From Betaproteobacteria bacterium (GTDB lineage Bacteria > Pseudomonadota > Gammaproteobacteria > Burkholderiales > Casimicrobiaceae): DNA of 64,000 nucleotides. Both the position numbers and the translations under genes were made by a program. Each line of letters opens with the position of its first letter. Position 1 is the stretch's first letter. The stretch spans positions 62,001 to 126,000 of the forward strand of contig READ01000011.1 of the NCBI GenBank assembly GCA_004293675.1. The letters run 5' to 3'. Below, in pieces: positions 59,872-64,000 of the stretch. The notes beneath the pieces were generated by a model. It was not told the DNA's origin and ran no database searches. It was given only the letters and a program-made list of their open reading frames with translations.

Positions 59872-60687
59872 TCAGAGCTCATGCATTGAGCTTCGGGAAT
59901 CTAATGGGCTAGAGTTCAGCGCGGCCTTGTTCTCTGAGTCCTCGCGCTAATCAGGCAACGTCGAACGATTTCGGACGCTTGCTTTGACGAACTGGACTTC
60001 TCAGTAGCCGTTGTGGTTCGACAAGCTCACCCCGAACGGGAAGGGTGCGGCTCACCCCGAACGGGAAGGGTGCGGCTCTCGGGCGGCACACGATCGCAGA
60101 AATCTGCGGCCATCCGCGTCAAATCCGCGCTAATCTGCGTCAAAAAATCAGAGCGCTCGCATTTAGCTTCGGGAATGTAAATGGCTTGGGTTCGGCGCGA
60201 ACTTGTTCTCTGAGTCGTCGCGCTAATCGGGCAACGACGAACGATTTCGGACGCTTGCTTTGACGAACTGGACTTCTCAGTGGCCGTTGTGGTTCGACAA
60301 GCTCACCACGAACGGGAGACAAGCTCACCACGAACGGGAGGGGTGCGGCTCTCGGGCGGCACACGATCGCAGAAATCTGCGGCCATCCGCGTCAAATCCG
60401 CGTTAATCTGCGTCAAAAAATCAGAGCTCATGCATTGAGCTTCGGGAATGTAAATGGCTTGAGTTCGGCGCGGACTTGTTGTCTGAGTCCTCGTGCTAAT
60501 CGAGCAACGACGAACGATTTCGGACGCTTGCTTTGACGAACTGGACTTCTCAGTAGCCGTTGTGGTTCGACAAGCTCACCACGAACGGGAGCGGTGCGGC
60601 TCGCGATGAACGAGAAGGGTGCGGCTCACCTCGAACGGGAAGGGTGCGGCTCACCCCGAACGGGAGAGGCCGCGCAAGAAACGTCTC
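59836..60687. repeat. Three-unit tandem array of about 275-base repeats
   Basis: Units start with TGCGTCAAAAAATCAGAGC at about 59860, 60137 and 60409 (spacing 277 and 272). Each holds ATTGAGCTTCGGGAAT-like, TCGAACGATTTCGGACGCTTG, a REP arm GTGGTTCGACAAGCTCAC and GGGTGCGGCTC sequences; the third unit degenerates into extra REP-type fragments before adk. No unit encodes a plausible protein. The array occupies most of the 1.1-kb gap between adk and uxaC. Confidence 0.87.
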
Positions 60688-61377
<690 letters not shown>

Positions 61378-61452
61378 TCAATTATGACCCGCAAGCGTAC
61401 AACCGCGGCACGCTTTGCCTAAACGCACGTGGCATTCCAGCTTATTGACCAT

Positions 61453-61541
61453 ATGCCATACAAATTAAGGCGTACACTAACAATTTACCTATTTTTGAAA
61501 ACAGTAAAATAGTACGTTAACGCCTTATTTTATATGGCGAT
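61453..61541. mobile_element. AT-rich 89-base inverted-repeat element, copy C (MITE-like)
   Basis: The left end ATGCCATACAAATTAAGGCG and right end CGCCTTATTTTATATGGCGA are the best-paired ends of the family. The interior GAAAACAGTAAAAT matches copy A. It lies 36 bases past the stop of the AlkB-like gene and about 110 bases upstream of adk. It could act as a terminator or promoter part for these genes, or be a non-autonomous mobile element. Confidence 0.75.
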
Positions 61542-61577
61542 CCACAAGAAAGCTCGTAATTTGCAGCGCAGACCGCG

Positions 61578-62660
61578 CTAGTTCGCGGCGAGCAGGCGCG
61601 GATGAATGATTCGCCGATACAGCGGCGGGAAAATTGCCGCCAAAATCATGGCCGCGTAGCTCGCAGGAAGCTGCGGCGCTTCCGGATGCGAATTGAGCGC
61701 ACCAAAGGCGCGCCCGCCGTGGGCGTGATGATCGCTGTGGCGCTGCAAATTCAGCAGCAACGCGTTAGTGAACCAGCCGGCGTAATCCCACGAATGTTCG
61801 TAGCGAACGGGCTCAATCGCGCCACTTGCGTCACGCGCTCGAACTAGACCGTAATGCTCGATGTAGTCGACCAATTCAAGCTCGATGATCGCAATCAAAC
61901 CAGCCGCCGCAAACAACAGCAATCCAGCCGCACCTGAGGCCGCATAGGCCGCAGCGGCAGCCAGCGCGGTCAACGCGCCCCAATGCAACGATTCATTTCG
62001 GATGACTGCAGCCAACCCGCGCTTTCCCTCGCGCGCGAGCCGCGCCGCATCAATCGCCCAAGCGTGCACAAACGTGCCAAAAATTGCTCGTGGCACGAAG
62101 CTGTAAATCGTCTCGTTTAAGCGAGCCGTTGCAGGGTCATCGGCCGTTGCCACGCGCAGATGATGGCCGCGCACATGCTCGACCTTGAACACACCGTAGC
62201 AAACGCTCGATAACAACACGCCGCCCAAAAATCGCTCGAGCCGATTGTTCCGATGGATGAGCTCATGCCCGACGTTGATGGCCAGAATCCCACCTGCGAT
62301 ACCCAGCGAAACCACGAATCCAATGACAGCATGGATTGGCAATTGCATCACTTGCGGCACGATCACGATCGACCAAGACAGCGTGGCGATCCACACCGCA
62401 GCACACACCCACGGCATGGCGCGAAGCATCGGATCTCGAACCAAGCGCGCCTGTTCGTCTTTGCTAAATCGGGTCGTAACGCGCCCCAACAAAAGATCAA
62501 CGATGGGCACGATGCCGTAAGTGACAATCGCGCCCCACCACGTCATCCACGCAAGCGCGGGATCACGCAGCGCCGAAAGCGAGCCCGTGACAAACGAGAG
62601 TCCCACCAACGGTGCGAGCCAAAAAGAGAAGCGATAGAGTTGAAATTGAACGGGATTCAT
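61578..62660 (-). CDS. AlkB-type membrane di-iron hydroxylase (alkane 1-monooxygenase / fatty-acid desaturase superfamily)
   Basis: A 360-aa polytopic protein with about six membrane helices. All histidine boxes of AlkB enzymes are present: NVGHELIHRNNRLERFLG (HELIHR), FKVEHVRGHHLRVATADDPAT (EHVRGHH), LVDYIEHYGLVR (the AlkB-specific NYxEHYGL-like motif) and LNLQRHSDHHAHG. This order indicates an alkane or terminal hydroxylase rather than a simple desaturase. It is shorter than well-studied AlkB (about 400 aa). It would require rubredoxin, which is not encoded nearby. Positioned between adk and aroC, unrelated to its neighbours. Confidence 0.87.
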   Translation of the reverse strand: MNPVQFQLYRFSFWLAPLVGLSFVTGSLSALRDPALAWMTWWGAIVTYGIVPIVDLLLGRVTTRFSKDEQARLVRDPMLRAMPWVCAAVWIATLSWSIVIVPQVMQLPIHAVIGFVVSLGIAGGILAINVGHELIHRNNRLERFLGGVLLSSVCYGVFKVEHVRGHHLRVATADDPATARLNETIYSFVPRAIFGTFVHAWAIDAARLAREGKRGLAAVIRNESLHWGALTALAAAAAYAASGAAGLLLFAAAGLIAIIELELVDYIEHYGLVRARDASGAIEPVRYEHSWDYAGWFTNALLLNLQRHSDHHAHGGRAFGALNSHPEAPQLPASYAAMILAAIFPPLYRRIIHPRLLAAN

Positions 62661-62709
62661 ATTTACTGCCTTTGAGACCCGAAGTTTAGAGCCGAGCTCT
62701 TACAAGCGA

Positions 62710-63807
62710 CTACGACACGGTCGGCGTCGCAACCCGCACATCCGCATTCTGAGCCCGATGCCGCAGCGCGTGATCGATCAAAACCAGCGCCAGCAGCGCT
62801 TCTGCAATGGGCGTGGCACGAATACCGACGCACGGGTCGTGGCGACCGTGGGTGTTGATCGTCACGGCGTTGCCTGACTTGTCAATCGTTTCCCGATCGA
62901 GGCGCATGCTGCTCGTGGGCTTGATGGCGATGTTGACGGTGATGGCCTGTCCAGTGGAAATGCCACCCAACACACCGCCCGCGTTATTGCTCGCGAATTT
63001 TCCATCGCGAATTTCATCGGAATGCTCGGTGCCCTTTTGCGTAACGCTCGCGAACCCCGCACCGATTTCAACGCCCTTCACGGCATTCAAACCCATCATC
63101 GCGTGAGCGATGTCGGCATCGATCCGATCAAACACGGGCTCGCCCCAACCCACAGGTACACCCACCGCTTCAACGTAGATTTTCGCGCCGCAACTGTCGC
63201 CCGATTTGCGCAGCGCATCCATGTAGTTTTCAAGCTCGGCGAGTTTCGGTGAATCGGGTTTCACTGCCGCGAAAAAAGGATTCGCATTCACTTCATCATG
63301 CGTTTCGAACGGAATCAACACATCGCCAATTTGCGCGCAGTAGCCGCGCACCGTTACGCCGTAGCGCTCCGACAGCCACTTTTTGGCTACCGCGCCCGCC
63401 GCGACAATCGGTGCCGTTAACCGCGCCGACGAGCGACCGCCGCCGCGGTAGTCGCGCTCACCGTATTTCATCCAATAGGTGAAATCAGCGTGGCCCGGGC
63501 GAAACGTATCGACGATGTTGCCGTAGTCTTTACTGCGCTGATCGGTATTTCGAATAAGCAAGCCAATGGGCGTGCCGGTAGTCACGCCTTCAAACACGCC
63601 CGAGAGGATTTCAACAACATCGTCTTCTTTACGCTGCGTCACATGCCGCGACGTCCCCGGTTTGCGCCGATCTAAATCCGGCTGCAAATCGGCAACCGAG
63701 AGCTTCATCCCCGGCGGGCAGCCATCAATCACACAACCAATCGCCGGCCCGTGCGATTCGCCAAATGTGGTGACAGAGAAGAGGTGGCCGAGGGTGTTTC
63801 CAGACAT
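62710..63807 (-). CDS. aroC: Chorismate synthase
   Basis: A 365-aa FMN-dependent enzyme, final step of the shikimate pathway. Signatures: [92 protein letters not shown] and the C-terminal [24 protein letters not shown]. Complete and typical in length. The final 20 residues ([15 protein letters not shown]) form the normal variable tail. Confidence 0.97.
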   Translation of the reverse strand: MSGNTLGHLFSVTTFGESHGPAIGCVIDGCPPGMKLSVADLQPDLDRRKPGTSRHVTQRKEDDVVEILSGVFEGVTTGTPIGLLIRNTDQRSKDYGNIVDTFRPGHADFTYWMKYGERDYRGGGRSSARLTAPIVAAGAVAKKWLSERYGVTVRGYCAQIGDVLIPFETHDEVNANPFFAAVKPDSPKLAELENYMDALRKSGDSCGAKIYVEAVGVPVGWGEPVFDRIDADIAHAMMGLNAVKGVEIGAGFASVTQKGTEHSDEIRDGKFASNNAGGVLGGISTGQAITVNIAIKPTSSMRLDRETIDKSGNAVTINTHGRHDPCVGIRATPIAEALLALVLIDHALRHRAQNADVRVATPTVS

Positions 63808-63914
63808 GGCTACATTCTATTCGTCGCCGTCGTAGCCTAGTCGGTCGAGAATTTTTATCGCGTTTTCAACATTTCCCGCGGCTCCGCGCTGATCGAACCG
63901 ACCACTCCCAGTCC

Positions 63915-63939
63915 CGTTCGCCCTGAGCCTGTCGAAGGG
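63915..63939. repeat. REP-like palindrome fragment in the aroC upstream region
   Basis: CGTTCGCCCTGAGCCTGTCG followed by AAGGG is another version of the palindromic family (here with the CCCTTCGACAGG arm). The last 190 bases of the window otherwise contain no supported gene; an open frame on the minus strand reaches the window edge but runs through this repeat, so it is not called. Confidence 0.65.
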
Positions 63940-64000
63940 TTGGTGGCTCCGCGCGGCAGGTGACTTGGAGAGCCGTGAGACCAAATTCCAATCCCCATTG

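Noticed and set aside
59836-60687. The regular 275-base repeats as a possible CRISPR array
   Set aside because: Units are long, nearly identical throughout and lack short repeats with unique spacers; no cas genes are present.
63808-64000. Minus-strand frame ending in ...NAIKILDRLGYDGDE near 63831 that is open to the window edge
   Set aside because: It passes through a dispersed palindrome (63915-63939) and has no recognisable domain; without more upstream sequence it cannot be supported.

Overview
The window reads as a chromosomal segment of a moderately GC-rich betaproteobacterium, probably Burkholderiales-like. This rests on gene content: a Bug-type (tripartite tricarboxylate) binding protein, dipeptide-type ABC operons, rpoD followed by tRNA-Ile(CAU), and tolQRA/ybgC beside ruvB. 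No species can be named from sequence alone. There is no CRISPR array, rRNA operon or intact insertion sequence.

Layout. 1-700: the end of rpoD, its terminator and tRNA-Ile2, followed by a 166-base tandem duplication that carries a second 3' half of the tRNA. 0.7-9.4 kb: metC, a glutathione peroxidase, two paralogous 593-aa oligopeptide-binding proteins, an M20 N-carbamoyl/ureido amidohydrolase, a Bug protein and a transthyretin/HIU-hydrolase-like protein that has lost key residues. 9.45-14.2 kb: an accessory island. It holds a three-gene operon (MerR-like regulator, N6-adenine DNA methyltransferase with a specificity domain, PIN nuclease) behind a perfect 13-base inverted repeat, then a Phd/RelE toxin-antitoxin pair. 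Relics of amide-hydrolase genes lie on both sides of the operon. 14.3-23.7 kb: a minus-strand operon for a Dpp-like ABC importer with two binding proteins, a hydantoin-racemase-like protein and an amidase, suggesting uptake and breakdown of amide or ureide compounds. 24.5-41.7 kb: mostly housekeeping genes on the minus strand (mgtE, mtgA, tonB, an RNase II-family gene, a 5'-nucleotidase, a six-PAS diguanylate cyclase, tolA-tolR-tolQ-ybgC-ruvB, three glycan/lipid-sugar genes, ruvA), with one plus-strand ferritin-like gene.

42-57.6 kb is a plus-strand-biased accessory zone. It has an EamA transporter, an ECF sigma factor with an adjacent Ser/Thr kinase-TPR protein, an OmpA-domain protein and a family of small secreted proteins. 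A two-gene module (delta-60-repeat secreted protein plus small secreted protein) occurs twice: the first copy is decayed (start codon changed to AGG, one base lost in a G run, nonsense mutation), the second is intact. 58.1-63.8 kb: uxaC, adk, an AlkB-type membrane hydroxylase and aroC, with a 1.1-kb repeat array between uxaC and adk.

The strongest candidates for new biology are the regulator-methyltransferase-PIN operon, and a family of three 89-90-base AT-rich elements with inverted ends (24381, 41770, 61453) lying close to gene ends. Dispersed palindromes of the GAGCTTGTCGAACCAT type and a 36-base inverted repeat with a three-unit tandem array show that the genome is rich in short mobile or amplifying repeats.
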